From positions 1 to 7,340 of the forward strand of contig CALMFQ010000218.1 in the NCBI GenBank assembly GCA_937863215.1: 7,340 bases of DNA, written 5' to 3'. Of this stretch, positions 1 to 6,532 are shown piece by piece. Each line of letters opens with the position of its first letter. The stretch's first letter is position 1. The DNA comes from an uncultured Pseudomonadota bacterium (GTDB taxonomy: Bacteria; Pseudomonadota; Gammaproteobacteria; Burkholderiales; SCOH01). The notes beneath the pieces were generated by a model. That model was given only the letters and a program-made list of their open reading frames with translations, was not told the DNA's origin and ran no database searches. The position numbers were made by a program, and so were the translations under genes.

Positions 1-50
1 CGCCGAAAACCGTTGCCGAAATCGAGGCGGTGATGGCGGAGCGTGGCTGA
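1..50 (+). CDS. pepP: C-terminal end of probable Xaa-Pro aminopeptidase (partial)
   Basis: Only the last 15 codons are present; the frame starts at base 3 and ends with TGA at 48-50. The visible tail is PKTVAEIEAVMAERG. Proline aminopeptidase II (PepP) proteins commonly end in a similar 'PKTVAEIEALM' stretch, and pepP lies directly upstream of ubiH and ubiI in Escherichia coli, so the tail and the gene order agree. PepP is a cytoplasmic metallopeptidase that removes an N-terminal residue preceding proline. The stop overlaps the ubiH start by one base (TGATG), which suggests translational coupling. With so little sequence, the identity rests on tail resemblance and synteny only. Confidence 0.6.
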   Translation, partial: PKTVAEIEAVMAERG

Positions 51-1210
51 TGCGCGATCATCTGGATGTGCTGATCGTCGGCGGTGGCCCGTTGGGCGCG
101 GCGCTGGCGTTGAAATTGCGCGACAGCGGTCTGGATGTGGGGCTGATCGAAGCGCGTCCGGACGCGCCGGGCGCCGATCCGCGTGCGCTGGCGCTGTCCT
201 GGGGCAGCTGCCGCGAGCTGGATCGACTCGGCACGTGGGCGGCAATCCGCTCCCGCACGCCGATTGAAACTGTACATGTGTCGCAGCAGGGCGCGCTCGG
301 CCGTGTCAAACTCAGCCATGAGGAAATGCAATTGCCGGCGCTCGGCTACGTGGTCAATTTCGGCGAGCTGCAGCGTGCGCTGCACGAGGTACTGACGACC
401 GGCGGCATCGAATACCGGACCGGCGCGCAACTGGTCGATCTGAAAACACTGGCACACTATGCGCTGGCAACGATTGAAATGCACGGCCAGCGGCAGCAGG
501 TCACTGCAGCGCTGGTGGTGCTGGCCGATGGCGGACGCAGTGTCGAACTGGTGCCGGATTTGCAGCGCTACAGTCGGCCTTACCGGCAGCAGGCGGTGAT
601 TGCCGATGTCCATGCCGACCGGCCCAACGGTGGCGTGGCGTACGAACGTTTCAGCCAGTCCGGGCCGATTGCGCTGCTGCCGCGCGGGCAGGGATTTGCG
701 CTGGTGTGGACGCAGCCGGAGCAGCACGCACCGACGGTGCTGGCTTGGGACGACGCGCGTTTCCTTGCCGAACTGCAGCAGGCGTTTGGCGACCGGGCCG
801 GCCAGTTTGTTGCGGTCGGGCCGCGGGCGGCGTTCCCGCTGTACCTGCGCCAGTTGAGCCGCAATCATGCGCAGCGGGTGGCGCTGATCGGCAACGCGGC
901 ACAGGCGCTGCATCCGGTTGCCGGACAGGGATTCAATCTGGGGCTGCGCGATGCGCTGGATCTGGCGCAACTGATACTGGCAACGCCGCGTACGCAGATC
1001 GGCGCGGCGCCGATGCTGCAGCAGTTCGGCCGCAACCGGCGGCTGGATGCCAACCTGACGGTCGGCTTCACCGATTTGCTGATCCAGCTGTTCGACCAGC
1101 ATCCGGCCTGGCTGCAGCGGATGCGCAGCGCCGGCCTGCTGGCGCTGGATCTGGCGCCGGGGTTGCGGCGTGCGTTTACCAACCGGATGATTTTTGGGTC
1201 GCGGATTTGA
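50..1210 (+). CDS. ubiH: 2-octaprenyl-6-methoxyphenol hydroxylase UbiH
   Basis: This is an FAD-dependent aromatic monooxygenase of ubiquinone biosynthesis, the C1 ring hydroxylase in E. coli, where it works in the cytoplasmic Ubi complex. The protein has 386 residues, normal for the family. An N-terminal Rossmann motif, VGGGPLG at residues 10-16, binds the FAD ADP part. The DG motif (ADGGRS, residues 159-164) and the third flavin motif (GNAAQALHPVAGQG, residues 281-294, then FNLGLRD) follow in the expected order. The variant GNAAQ instead of GDAAH is also seen in E. coli UbiH, which supports UbiH over its paralogues. The ATG at 50 has a GGAG ribosome site at 38-41, eight bases upstream, and overlaps the preceding stop. 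The next hydroxylase starts one base after its stop. Confidence 0.88.
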   Translation: MRDHLDVLIVGGGPLGAALALKLRDSGLDVGLIEARPDAPGADPRALALSWGSCRELDRLGTWAAIRSRTPIETVHVSQQGALGRVKLSHEEMQLPALGYVVNFGELQRALHEVLTTGGIEYRTGAQLVDLKTLAHYALATIEMHGQRQQVTAALVVLADGGRSVELVPDLQRYSRPYRQQAVIADVHADRPNGGVAYERFSQSGPIALLPRGQGFALVWTQPEQHAPTVLAWDDARFLAELQQAFGDRAGQFVAVGPRAAFPLYLRQLSRNHAQRVALIGNAAQALHPVAGQGFNLGLRDALDLAQLILATPRTQIGAAPMLQQFGRNRRLDANLTVGFTDLLIQLFDQHPAWLQRMRSAGLLALDLAPGLRRAFTNRMIFGSRI

Positions 1211-1211
1211 A

Positions 1212-2384
1212 ATGATTGAGCAATTTGACGTGGTGATCGTCGGCGGTGGACTGGTCGGCGCCAGCATGGCCGCGGCGCTGGCCGATAGCCGGCTGCAGGT
1301 GGCGCTGCTGGAAGGGCGCCCGCCGGCAGCGTTGCCGCAGGACGCCAGCTGGGATGCGCGTATCTATGCCATCAGCCCCGGCAATCAGCGTTTTCTGCGC
1401 GATATCGGCGCCTGGCAACGCATGGATGGCGCGCGCGTGGCGCCGGTGCGGCAGATGCAGGTGCGTGGCGACCGCAAGGGCAGCCAGTTGCTGCTGGACG
1501 CAGCCGATGCCGCCGCCAGCGAGCTGGCCAGCATTCTGGAAAACCGTTTGCTGCTCGATGCCTTGTGGCAGGGGCTGGCGCAACAGCCGAATCTGCGCAT
1601 TGTCAGCCCGTGTCGGCCGACGCGCATCGAATGGGGCGACGACAATGCGCTGATCGCGCTGGACGACGGCCGTACGCTGGCATGCCGGCTGGTGATCGGC
1701 GCCGACGGCGCCAATTCCTGGGTGCGCGCTCAGGCCGGCATCGAAGCCAAACCCGATCCCTACGGCCAGAAAGGTGTGGTTGCCAATTTTGCCTGCGAAC
1801 GGCCGCATCGCGGCATTGCGCGCCAGTGGTTCTTCGACGACGGCATTCTTGCCTGGCTGCCGCTGCCGGGGAACCGTATCTCGATCGTCTGGTCCACATT
1901 CGATGCCAAGGCCGATGCGCTGGTCGCATTCGACGCCGATGCGTTGTGCGAGCGAGTTGCGCTTGCCGGCGCGAATGAATTGGGCCAGCTGACGCCGATT
2001 ACTCCTGCGGCTGCTTTCCCGCTGCGTCTGTTGCGCCTGCCGCAGACGGTCAAGCCACGGCTGGCGCTGGTGGGCGACGCGGCGCACAACGTGCATCCGC
2101 TGGCGGGGCAGGGCGTCAATCTCGGTTTTCAGGATGCGCGGCTGCTGGCGCAAATGCTGTGCGATCTGCCGCTTGGTGCCGATGCCGGCGACTATCGCCT
2201 GCTGCGGCGTTACGAGCGCGGCCGCAAGGAAGATGTGCTGTTGATGCAACTGGTCACCGACAGCCTGCAGAAACTGTTCAACAACAGCAATCCGCTGCTG
2301 GCGGGCTTGCGTAACCTGGGCCTCGGCCTGACCGACCGGATCGCTCCGGTGAAGCAACTGCTGATTCGCCATGCGCTTGGCTGA
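1212..2384 (+). CDS. UbiH/UbiI/UbiF-family FAD-dependent ubiquinone hydroxylase (UbiI/VisC position)
   Basis: This is a second flavin monooxygenase, 390 residues long and a paralogue of UbiH. It has the same three flavin motifs: VGGGLVG at residues 10-16, GADGANSWVR at 163-172, and GDAAHNVHPLAGQG at 288-301 followed by VNLGFQD. The classic GDAAH form distinguishes it from the GNAAQ of the upstream gene. In E. coli the gene after ubiH is ubiI (visC), the C5 hydroxylase, so that is the first guess. UbiF (C6) or a broad-specificity enzyme cannot be excluded from motifs, and I therefore give no symbol. I chose the ATG at 1212, one base after the ubiH stop, because the FAD motif then begins about ten residues in, as is usual. 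An in-frame TTG at 1194 would overlap ubiH. The ribosome site is weak (GGA at 1203-1205), so coupling with ubiH is likely. Confidence 0.85.
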   Translation: MIEQFDVVIVGGGLVGASMAAALADSRLQVALLEGRPPAALPQDASWDARIYAISPGNQRFLRDIGAWQRMDGARVAPVRQMQVRGDRKGSQLLLDAADAAASELASILENRLLLDALWQGLAQQPNLRIVSPCRPTRIEWGDDNALIALDDGRTLACRLVIGADGANSWVRAQAGIEAKPDPYGQKGVVANFACERPHRGIARQWFFDDGILAWLPLPGNRISIVWSTFDAKADALVAFDADALCERVALAGANELGQLTPITPAAAFPLRLLRLPQTVKPRLALVGDAAHNVHPLAGQGVNLGFQDARLLAQMLCDLPLGADAGDYRLLRRYERGRKEDVLLMQLVTDSLQKLFNNSNPLLAGLRNLGLGLTDRIAPVKQLLIRHALG

Positions 2385-2420
2385 TGCGCCTTTTTATTAA
2401 GTGAAAGACAAGAGATTCAT

Positions 2421-3182
2421 ATGATCGGAACCATGAAAAAATTCGGCCTCGCCACCAGCCTGATTTTCGCCCTCGGCGGCTGCCTGGTCGGCGGCAACGC
2501 TACCGCCAACAGCAAGGATGCCGGTGCGGCCAAAGACATCAAGACCAGGCTGCAGGCGCAATTTCCCAATGCCAGGGTTGGCGATATTACGCCGACACCG
2601 ATCAATGGCCTGTACGAGGTGGTGCTGAACGGCCGCAATGTGGTCTATGTCGATCGCGAGGCGAAATACCTGATGGACGGCGAAATGGTCGACCTGAAAC
2701 AGAAGCTGAGCCTGACGCAGAAACGCGTGCAGGAGCTGTCGAAAGTCGATTTCAACGGCCTGCCGTTCGACGATGCGATCAAGATCGTGCGCGGCAACGG
2801 TTCGCGCAAAATGGCGGTATTTTCCGATGTCGATTGCCCGTTCTGCAAACGGCTGGAAAACGATGGGCTGAAGGATATTACCGACGTCACCATCTACGTA
2901 TTCCTGATGCCGCTCGGCCAGCTGCACCCGGATGCCGCGCGCAAGTCGGCGTTGGTATGGTGTGCGCCGGATCGCGCCAAGGCCTGGAAGGAGCTGATGA
3001 TCGACGGCAAGCTGCCGGAAGGCGAGGGCAAATGCGAGACGCCGGTGGAACGCACCGGCGAACTGGCGCAGAAGCTCGGCATCACCGGTACGCCGGGAAT
3101 CGTATTTGCCAGCGGCAAGCTGGTACCGGGCGCTATCGCGCGCGCCGATATCGAGCGCGAGCTGGCGGCTCCGGCCAAATAA
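2421..3182 (+). CDS. dsbC: Thiol:disulfide interchange protein DsbC
   Basis: This is a periplasmic disulfide isomerase that reshuffles wrong disulfides and is kept reduced by DsbD. The protein has 253 residues. It has an N-terminal export signal (residues 1 to about 29), a dimerisation domain (about 35-95, with NGLYEVVLNGRNVVYVD), a linker, and a thioredoxin-fold domain. The active site is C139-P-F-C142 in FSDVDCPFCKRLE; E. coli DsbC has CGYC here. The cis-proline loop is GTPG, with Pro225. Cys181 and Cys205 match the second, structural disulfide of E. coli DsbC. I chose the ATG at 2421 because an AAGAGA ribosome site (2410-2415) precedes it; an ATG at 2433 (MKKFGL) is a possible alternative. 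The signal has both an LGGC lipobox-like motif (Cys21) and an A-T-A signal peptidase I site (27-29), so lipid anchoring is undecided. It is likely cotranscribed with its neighbours. Confidence 0.92.
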   Translation: MIGTMKKFGLATSLIFALGGCLVGGNATANSKDAGAAKDIKTRLQAQFPNARVGDITPTPINGLYEVVLNGRNVVYVDREAKYLMDGEMVDLKQKLSLTQKRVQELSKVDFNGLPFDDAIKIVRGNGSRKMAVFSDVDCPFCKRLENDGLKDITDVTIYVFLMPLGQLHPDAARKSALVWCAPDRAKAWKELMIDGKLPEGEGKCETPVERTGELAQKLGITGTPGIVFASGKLVPGAIARADIERELAAPAK

Positions 3183-3204
3183 GCGCGCACCTGGCGGAGC
3201 CGGC

Positions 3205-3939
3205 TTGGCAATCTGGCGTCAGTACCTGCATCTGGCGATTGCGCTGATCGCCGCGCTGGGCTTGCATCTGCTGGTCGGCTTCGGACTCAATGTGTATGGC
3301 GTCGGCACGGCGCCGCACAAGGCCAGTGGCCGAATCGATGTACGGCTGGTGCGTGTGCCGGTACCGCATCAGATAACGGCTGTCACGCCGCCGCACACCC
3401 GGCCCGGAACGCCGGGGCTGCGCAGCGCGCCGCTGGCGGTGGCCCGATCGCCGCTACAGTTGCCGCATGCAGCCGATGCGGTTGCGCCGGCTGCATCGGC
3501 TGCGCCGCCGCAATCGCCACCGCCCGAGCCGCCCGTCAGCCTGCCCGAGCCACCGTTGCCGGACATGCCGACGCTGGGCCTGATCGAAATGCCCGATCTG
3601 CAGTTTTACCCCGCCAGCGAACTCGATCGGGTAGCCGAGCCCCAGGTGCCGCCGGCGGTGAATTTTCCGCTGTCGATGGGGCACAACCCGAAACCCGGCA
3701 TGGTGATCGTGTTGCTGAAAATCGACGAGAGCGGTGTCGTGCTGGATGCCGATATCGAGTATTCCGACCCGCCGGGGCTGTACGACAAAGCCGCGCTCGG
3801 CCCGTTCATCTACGCCCGCTACACGCCGGCACAGAAAGCCGGCAAGCCGGTGCGCAGCGAAAAACGCATCGAAGTCGTCTTTGGCGATTACCGCCGGCCG
3901 CAATTGCCCGGCCCGTTTGCGCCGCCAGCCGCCAAGTAA
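3205..3939 (+). CDS. TonB-like protein with C-terminal TonB domain
   Basis: This 244-residue protein has TonB architecture. It has a short cytoplasmic start, one membrane segment (about residues 8-29), a proline-rich stretch (about 87-122, with SPPPEPP and LPEPPLPDMP), and a C-terminal domain (about 161-229). That last domain follows the TonB_C pattern: a strand of the form MVIVLLKIDESGVV, then DKAALGPFIYARYTPAQKAGKPV and a final strand RIEVVFGDY. TonB proteins pass inner-membrane proton energy to outer-membrane transporters through ExbB and ExbD, neither of which is in the window. The SxxxH membrane motif of E. coli TonB appears here as A17xxxH21, with the histidine kept and the serine lost. 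I chose the TTG at 3205 because GGAG at 3196-3199 sits five bases upstream and no ATG or GTG fits the membrane segment. It may be a TonB paralogue with another partner. It starts 22 bases after dsbC. Confidence 0.7.
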   Translation: MAIWRQYLHLAIALIAALGLHLLVGFGLNVYGVGTAPHKASGRIDVRLVRVPVPHQITAVTPPHTRPGTPGLRSAPLAVARSPLQLPHAADAVAPAASAAPPQSPPPEPPVSLPEPPLPDMPTLGLIEMPDLQFYPASELDRVAEPQVPPAVNFPLSMGHNPKPGMVIVLLKIDESGVVLDADIEYSDPPGLYDKAALGPFIYARYTPAQKAGKPVRSEKRIEVVFGDYRRPQLPGPFAPPAAK

Positions 3940-3973
3940 GCGGCAACGCCGCAACTGTGGCGGTGTTTAGGTC

Positions 3974-3979
3974 TATAAT
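3974..3979 (+). promoter_or_regulatory. Candidate -10 box for alr
   Basis: A perfect TATAAT hexamer lies in the 68-base gap between the TonB-like gene and alr. Transcription would start near 3986, leaving a leader of about 22 bases. I see no good TTGACA-like box at the right distance upstream and no TGn extension, so promoter strength is uncertain. The position just ahead of alr supports a real site. Confidence 0.5.
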
Positions 3980-4007
3980 CGGCAACTCGTCCGCATCCTT
4001 TGCTGCC

Positions 4008-5075
4008 ATGACCCGCCCGATTTCCGCCCGTATTTCCCTCTCCGCCCTGCAGCACAATCTCGGCACCGTGCGCCGCTACGCGCCGCAATCCCGCATTGCC
4101 GCAGTGATCAAGGCCAATGGCTATGGCCACGGCACCTTGCGCGTGGCGCATGCGCTGCAGCAGGCGGATGCGTTTGCGCTGCTGAATGTCGAGGCGGCGG
4201 CGCAGCTGCGCCATGCCGGTTTTGCACATCCGATCGTGATGCTGGAAGGCATGTTCACGCGCGATGAAGTCGCCGATTACGTGGCGCAGCACCTGATTCC
4301 GGTGCTGCATCAGCCGGAACAGCTGGATTGGCTGCTGCAGGCCGACCTGCCGCGGCCGTTCGATGTCTGGGTCAAGCTGAATACCGGTATGAACCGGCTC
4401 GGCTTTCCGCCGGCGCAATTGCCGCAGCTGCTGGCGCAATTGCAGGCGAGTGCAAACGTCAACCGCATCACGCTGATGACGCATTTTGCCAATGCCGATA
4501 TCGTCGGTGGCGCAGATGCGCAGTTATGCCGGTTCTCCAGCGCTGTTGCCGGCCTCGATCTGCAATCCAGCCTGGCCAATTCGGCGGCGCTGATCGATCT
4601 GCCGGATACGCGTGCCGACTGGGTGCGGCCGGGGATCATGTTGTACGGTGCGTCGCCGTTTGCCGAACGCAGCGCGGCAGCGCTCGGCTTGCAGCCGGTG
4701 ATGACGCTGCAGAGTCGTATCATCGCGACCCAGATGCTGCAGCCCGGCGACAGCGCCGGTTACGGTTCGCTGTTCACCGCCACTGCGCCGACACGCATCG
4801 GCACGGTGGCCTGCGGTTATGCCGACGGCTACCCGCGCCATGCGCCAACCGGCACGCCGGTGCTGGTCGATGGCGCCCGCACCCGCCTGCTTGGCCGGGT
4901 GTCGATGGACATGCTGGCGGTGGATTTGTCCCAATTGCCGCAGGCCGGCGTCGGCTCTGCGGTTACGCTGTGGGGCGAGGGCCTGCCGGTGGACGAGGTG
5001 GCACAGGCCGCCGGCACCATCGGTTACGAGCTGTTGTGCGCACTGGCGCCGCGGGTTCCGCTGCTAGAGGATTGA
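4008..5075 (+). CDS. alr: Alanine racemase (PLP-dependent)
   Basis: This enzyme interconverts L- and D-alanine in the cytoplasm using pyridoxal phosphate and supplies D-alanine for peptidoglycan. The protein has 355 residues, typical for the family. The PLP-binding lysine is Lys35 in AAVIKANGYGHG. The second catalytic base is Tyr252 in SAGYGSLF. Other conserved blocks are GMNRLGF, THFANAD, VRPGIMLYG, ACGYADGYPR, GRVSMDM and the C-terminal YELLCALAPRVP. The N-terminal TIM barrel is followed by the C-terminal beta domain as expected. I chose the ATG at 4008 because MTRPISARISLSAL is a normal family start; an upstream in-frame GTG at 3957 would add 17 unlikely residues and take in the TATAAT box. 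No clear ribosome site precedes the ATG. The sequence does not tell whether this is a constitutive or an inducible catabolic copy. Confidence 0.95.
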   Translation: MTRPISARISLSALQHNLGTVRRYAPQSRIAAVIKANGYGHGTLRVAHALQQADAFALLNVEAAAQLRHAGFAHPIVMLEGMFTRDEVADYVAQHLIPVLHQPEQLDWLLQADLPRPFDVWVKLNTGMNRLGFPPAQLPQLLAQLQASANVNRITLMTHFANADIVGGADAQLCRFSSAVAGLDLQSSLANSAALIDLPDTRADWVRPGIMLYGASPFAERSAAALGLQPVMTLQSRIIATQMLQPGDSAGYGSLFTATAPTRIGTVACGYADGYPRHAPTGTPVLVDGARTRLLGRVSMDMLAVDLSQLPQAGVGSAVTLWGEGLPVDEVAQAAGTIGYELLCALAPRVPLLED

Positions 5076-5114
5076 TCTGCATCAGCCCGGATAGCAGAAA
5101 ACCTTTTATTTATT
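5076..5114 (+). terminator. Possible weak terminator or attenuator after alr
   Basis: A hairpin starts directly after the alr stop. TCTGCATC (5076-5083) pairs with GATAGCAGA (5090-5098), leaving one bulged A and a six-base loop. A T-rich run (CCTTTTATTTATT) begins only after four more A residues, so the U-tract is displaced and interrupted. It may end some alr transcripts or simply mark the boundary with lysC. Confidence 0.35.
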
Positions 5115-5128
5115 GGAATCGACTGGGT

Positions 5129-5134
5129 TAAAAT
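5129..5134 (+). promoter_or_regulatory. Candidate -10 box for lysC
   Basis: TAAAAT matches the -10 consensus at five of six bases and sits 30 bases before the lysC ATG, in the most AT-rich part of the window. A T-rich segment at about 5104-5114 covers the place for a -35 box but gives only a poor match. Transcription would start near 5141. The short leader has no room for a lysine riboswitch. Confidence 0.45.
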
Positions 5135-5164
5135 CGCGTCTTTTCACTCAAGCGTGGAACAACG

Positions 5165-6391
5165 ATGGCGCTAATCGTACAGAAATACGGCGGCACCTCG
5201 GTTGGCAGCCCGGAACGTATCAAGAACGTTGCCAAGCGAGTGGCCAAATGGAAGGCTCAGGGCCACGATATCGTCGTGGTGGTATCGGCAATGAGCGGCG
5301 AAACCAATCGCCTGATCGCACTGGCCAAAGAGGTTCAGGCAACGCCTGATCCGCGTGAGCTGGATGTGATCGTCTCCACCGGTGAGCAAGTCACCATCGG
5401 CCTGCTGGCCATGGCGCTGAAAGGCATCGGCATCGATGCACGCAGCTACACCGGTGCGCAGGTCCGGGTGCTGACCGACAGCACATTCACCAAGGCCCGC
5501 ATCCAGAGCATCGACGACGCAGCCATGCGCAAGGATCTGGGCGAGGGCAAGGTCGTCATCGTCGCCGGTTTCCAGGGCGTCGATGAATTCGGCAATATCA
5601 CCACGCTCGGCCGTGGCGGCTCGGATACCTCCGGTGTGGCGCTGGCAGCGGCGCTGCGGGCCGACGAATGCCAGATCTATACCGACGTCGATGGCGTATA
5701 CACCACTGACCCGCGTATCGTTCCCGAAGCGCGCAAGCTCGACCGGATTACCTTCGAGGAAATGCTCGAGATGGCCAGCCTCGGATCGAAGATCCTGCAA
5801 ATCCGCTCGGTCGAATTCGCCGGCAAATACAAAGTCAAATTGCGTGTGCTCAGCAGCTTCGAGGAGGAAGGCGAGGGCACGCTGATTACGTTTGAGGAAG
5901 ACGAGAAAATGGAAAAAGCGGTTATTTCCGGTATTGCATTCAATCGCGACGAAGCCAAGATCACCATCAAAGGCGTGCCGGACAAGCCGGGCATTGCCTA
6001 CCAGATCCTCGGCCCGGTAGCCGATGCCAATATCGACGTCGATATGATCATTCAGAACGTCGGCGAAGACGGCATGACCGATTTCTCGTTCACCGTACCG
6101 CGCGGCGAATACCAGAAAGCCATGGACATTCTTGAGGGCGTGCAGGCGCACATCGGCTCCAAGGCGGTAATCGGCGATCCGAAAATCAACAAGGTATCGA
6201 TCGTCGGCGTCGGCATGCGTTCGCATTGCGGTGTGGCCAGCACCATGTTCCGTACCCTGGCGGAAGAAGGCATCAATATCCAGATGATTTCGACTTCGGA
6301 AATCAAGATTTCCGTGGTGATCGACGAGAAGTATCTGGAGCTGGCGGTACGCGTACTGCACAAGGCATTCAATCTGGATCAGCCAAACTGA
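5165..6391 (+). CDS. lysC: Aspartate kinase
   Basis: Aspartokinase phosphorylates L-aspartate, the first step to lysine, threonine, methionine and diaminopimelate, in the cytoplasm. The protein has 408 residues, the length of the monofunctional lysC type. The amino-acid kinase domain covers about residues 1-245, with KYGGTSVGS (7-15) at the nucleotide site, STGEQ (71-75), RGGSDTSG (150-157) and TDVDGVYTTDPR (173-184). Two ACT domains follow (about 265-335 and 340-405), including GVPDKPGIA and VGVGMRSHCGVAS. ACT domains of this class usually give feedback control by lysine, threonine or both; which applies here cannot be read from the sequence. The ATG at 5165 has GGA at 5156-5158. Met249 could be a second start (separate entry). 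It stands apart from alr by 89 bases with its own candidate promoter and ends at a strong terminator. Confidence 0.95.
   Translation: MALIVQKYGGTSVGSPERIKNVAKRVAKWKAQGHDIVVVVSAMSGETNRLIALAKEVQATPDPRELDVIVSTGEQVTIGLLAMALKGIGIDARSYTGAQVRVLTDSTFTKARIQSIDDAAMRKDLGEGKVVIVAGFQGVDEFGNITTLGRGGSDTSGVALAAALRADECQIYTDVDGVYTTDPRIVPEARKLDRITFEEMLEMASLGSKILQIRSVEFAGKYKVKLRVLSSFEEEGEGTLITFEEDEKMEKAVISGIAFNRDEAKITIKGVPDKPGIAYQILGPVADANIDVDMIIQNVGEDGMTDFSFTVPRGEYQKAMDILEGVQAHIGSKAVIGDPKINKVSIVGVGMRSHCGVASTMFRTLAEEGINIQMISTSEIKISVVIDEKYLELAVRVLHKAFNLDQPN
5909..6391 (+). CDS. Possible internal translation product: aspartokinase beta subunit
   Basis: An in-frame ATG (Met249 of LysC) would yield a 160-residue protein holding only the two ACT domains. 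A ribosome-site-like GAGGAAG lies at 5894-5900, eight bases before the ATG. In Corynebacterium glutamicum and Bacillus subtilis, aspartokinase is an alpha2beta2 enzyme whose beta subunit comes from such an internal start. The sequence here begins MEKAVISGIAFNRDEAK, which corresponds in place and pattern to the known Corynebacterium beta start. The site is visible in the sequence, but its use in this organism is inferred; purine-rich glutamate and lysine codons can mimic ribosome sites. Confidence 0.5.
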   Translation: MEKAVISGIAFNRDEAKITIKGVPDKPGIAYQILGPVADANIDVDMIIQNVGEDGMTDFSFTVPRGEYQKAMDILEGVQAHIGSKAVIGDPKINKVSIVGVGMRSHCGVASTMFRTLAEEGINIQMISTSEIKISVVIDEKYLELAVRVLHKAFNLDQPN

Positions 6392-6409
6392 AAGTCAATG
6401 CAGCGAACG

Positions 6410-6438
6410 ACGCCCCATCGCGATGGGGCGTTTTTTTT
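6410..6438 (+). terminator. Intrinsic terminator of lysC
   Basis: A perfect inverted repeat, ACGCCCCAT with ATGGGGCGT around a CGCG loop (6410-6431), runs straight into eight T residues (6431-6438). It begins 18 bases after the lysC stop. This is a textbook rho-independent terminator on the + strand. The flank to its left has no T-run on the other strand, so it is not evidently bidirectional. Confidence 0.93.
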
Positions 6439-6448
6439 AGCGTCAGAC

Positions 6449-6467
6449 CCGGATTGCCGTAATCCGG
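6449..6467 (+). other. Small hairpin ahead of the solute-binding gene
   Basis: CCGGATT pairs with AATCCGG around a five-base loop (GCCGT), in the 94-base gap between the lysC terminator and the next gene. There is no T-run, so it is not a terminator. It could be a protein-binding palindrome or leader structure. A very weak promoter pair overlaps it (TTGCCG at 6454-6459, TAAAGC at 6476-6481). Its function is unknown. Confidence 0.3.
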
Positions 6468-6532
6468 ACGGGCACTAAAGCGCAAAATGCGGGTCAGAAC
6501 GGCTACGGCCACCGGGCAGGGAGGTGCGGCAT

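Noticed and set aside
1..14. A 14-base identity between 1-14 and 6897-6910 (CGCCGAAAACCGTT).
   Set aside because: Both copies lie inside coding sequence and encode the same short PKTV; there is no extended similarity or element boundary, so chance explains it.
1176..2372. A 398-codon open frame on the minus strand opposite the second ubiquinone hydroxylase.
   Set aside because: It mirrors a gene with clear FAD motifs and has no recognisable domain of its own. Long antisense frames arise by chance in GC-rich coding DNA.
2371..2400. A possible terminator between the second hydroxylase and dsbC (GCGC repeats followed by TTTTT).
   Set aside because: The best stem is only three or four base pairs and mostly inside the coding end. 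ATGCGC occurs as a direct repeat, not as an inverted one.
3888..4484. A 198-codon minus-strand open frame across the start of alr.
   Set aside because: It runs over the TonB-like gene end, the TATAAT box and the conserved alr N-terminus, and has no domain features.
5861..5870. A strong AGGAGG ribosome-like motif inside lysC at 5862-5867.
   Set aside because: No ATG or GTG follows at a usable distance; the bases encode glutamates in the kinase-ACT linker.
5171..6361. A 396-codon open frame on the minus strand opposite lysC.
   Set aside because: It is the shadow of an unmistakable aspartokinase. Its predicted product is a low-information mix rich in D, A, G and H, with no ribosome site noticed.
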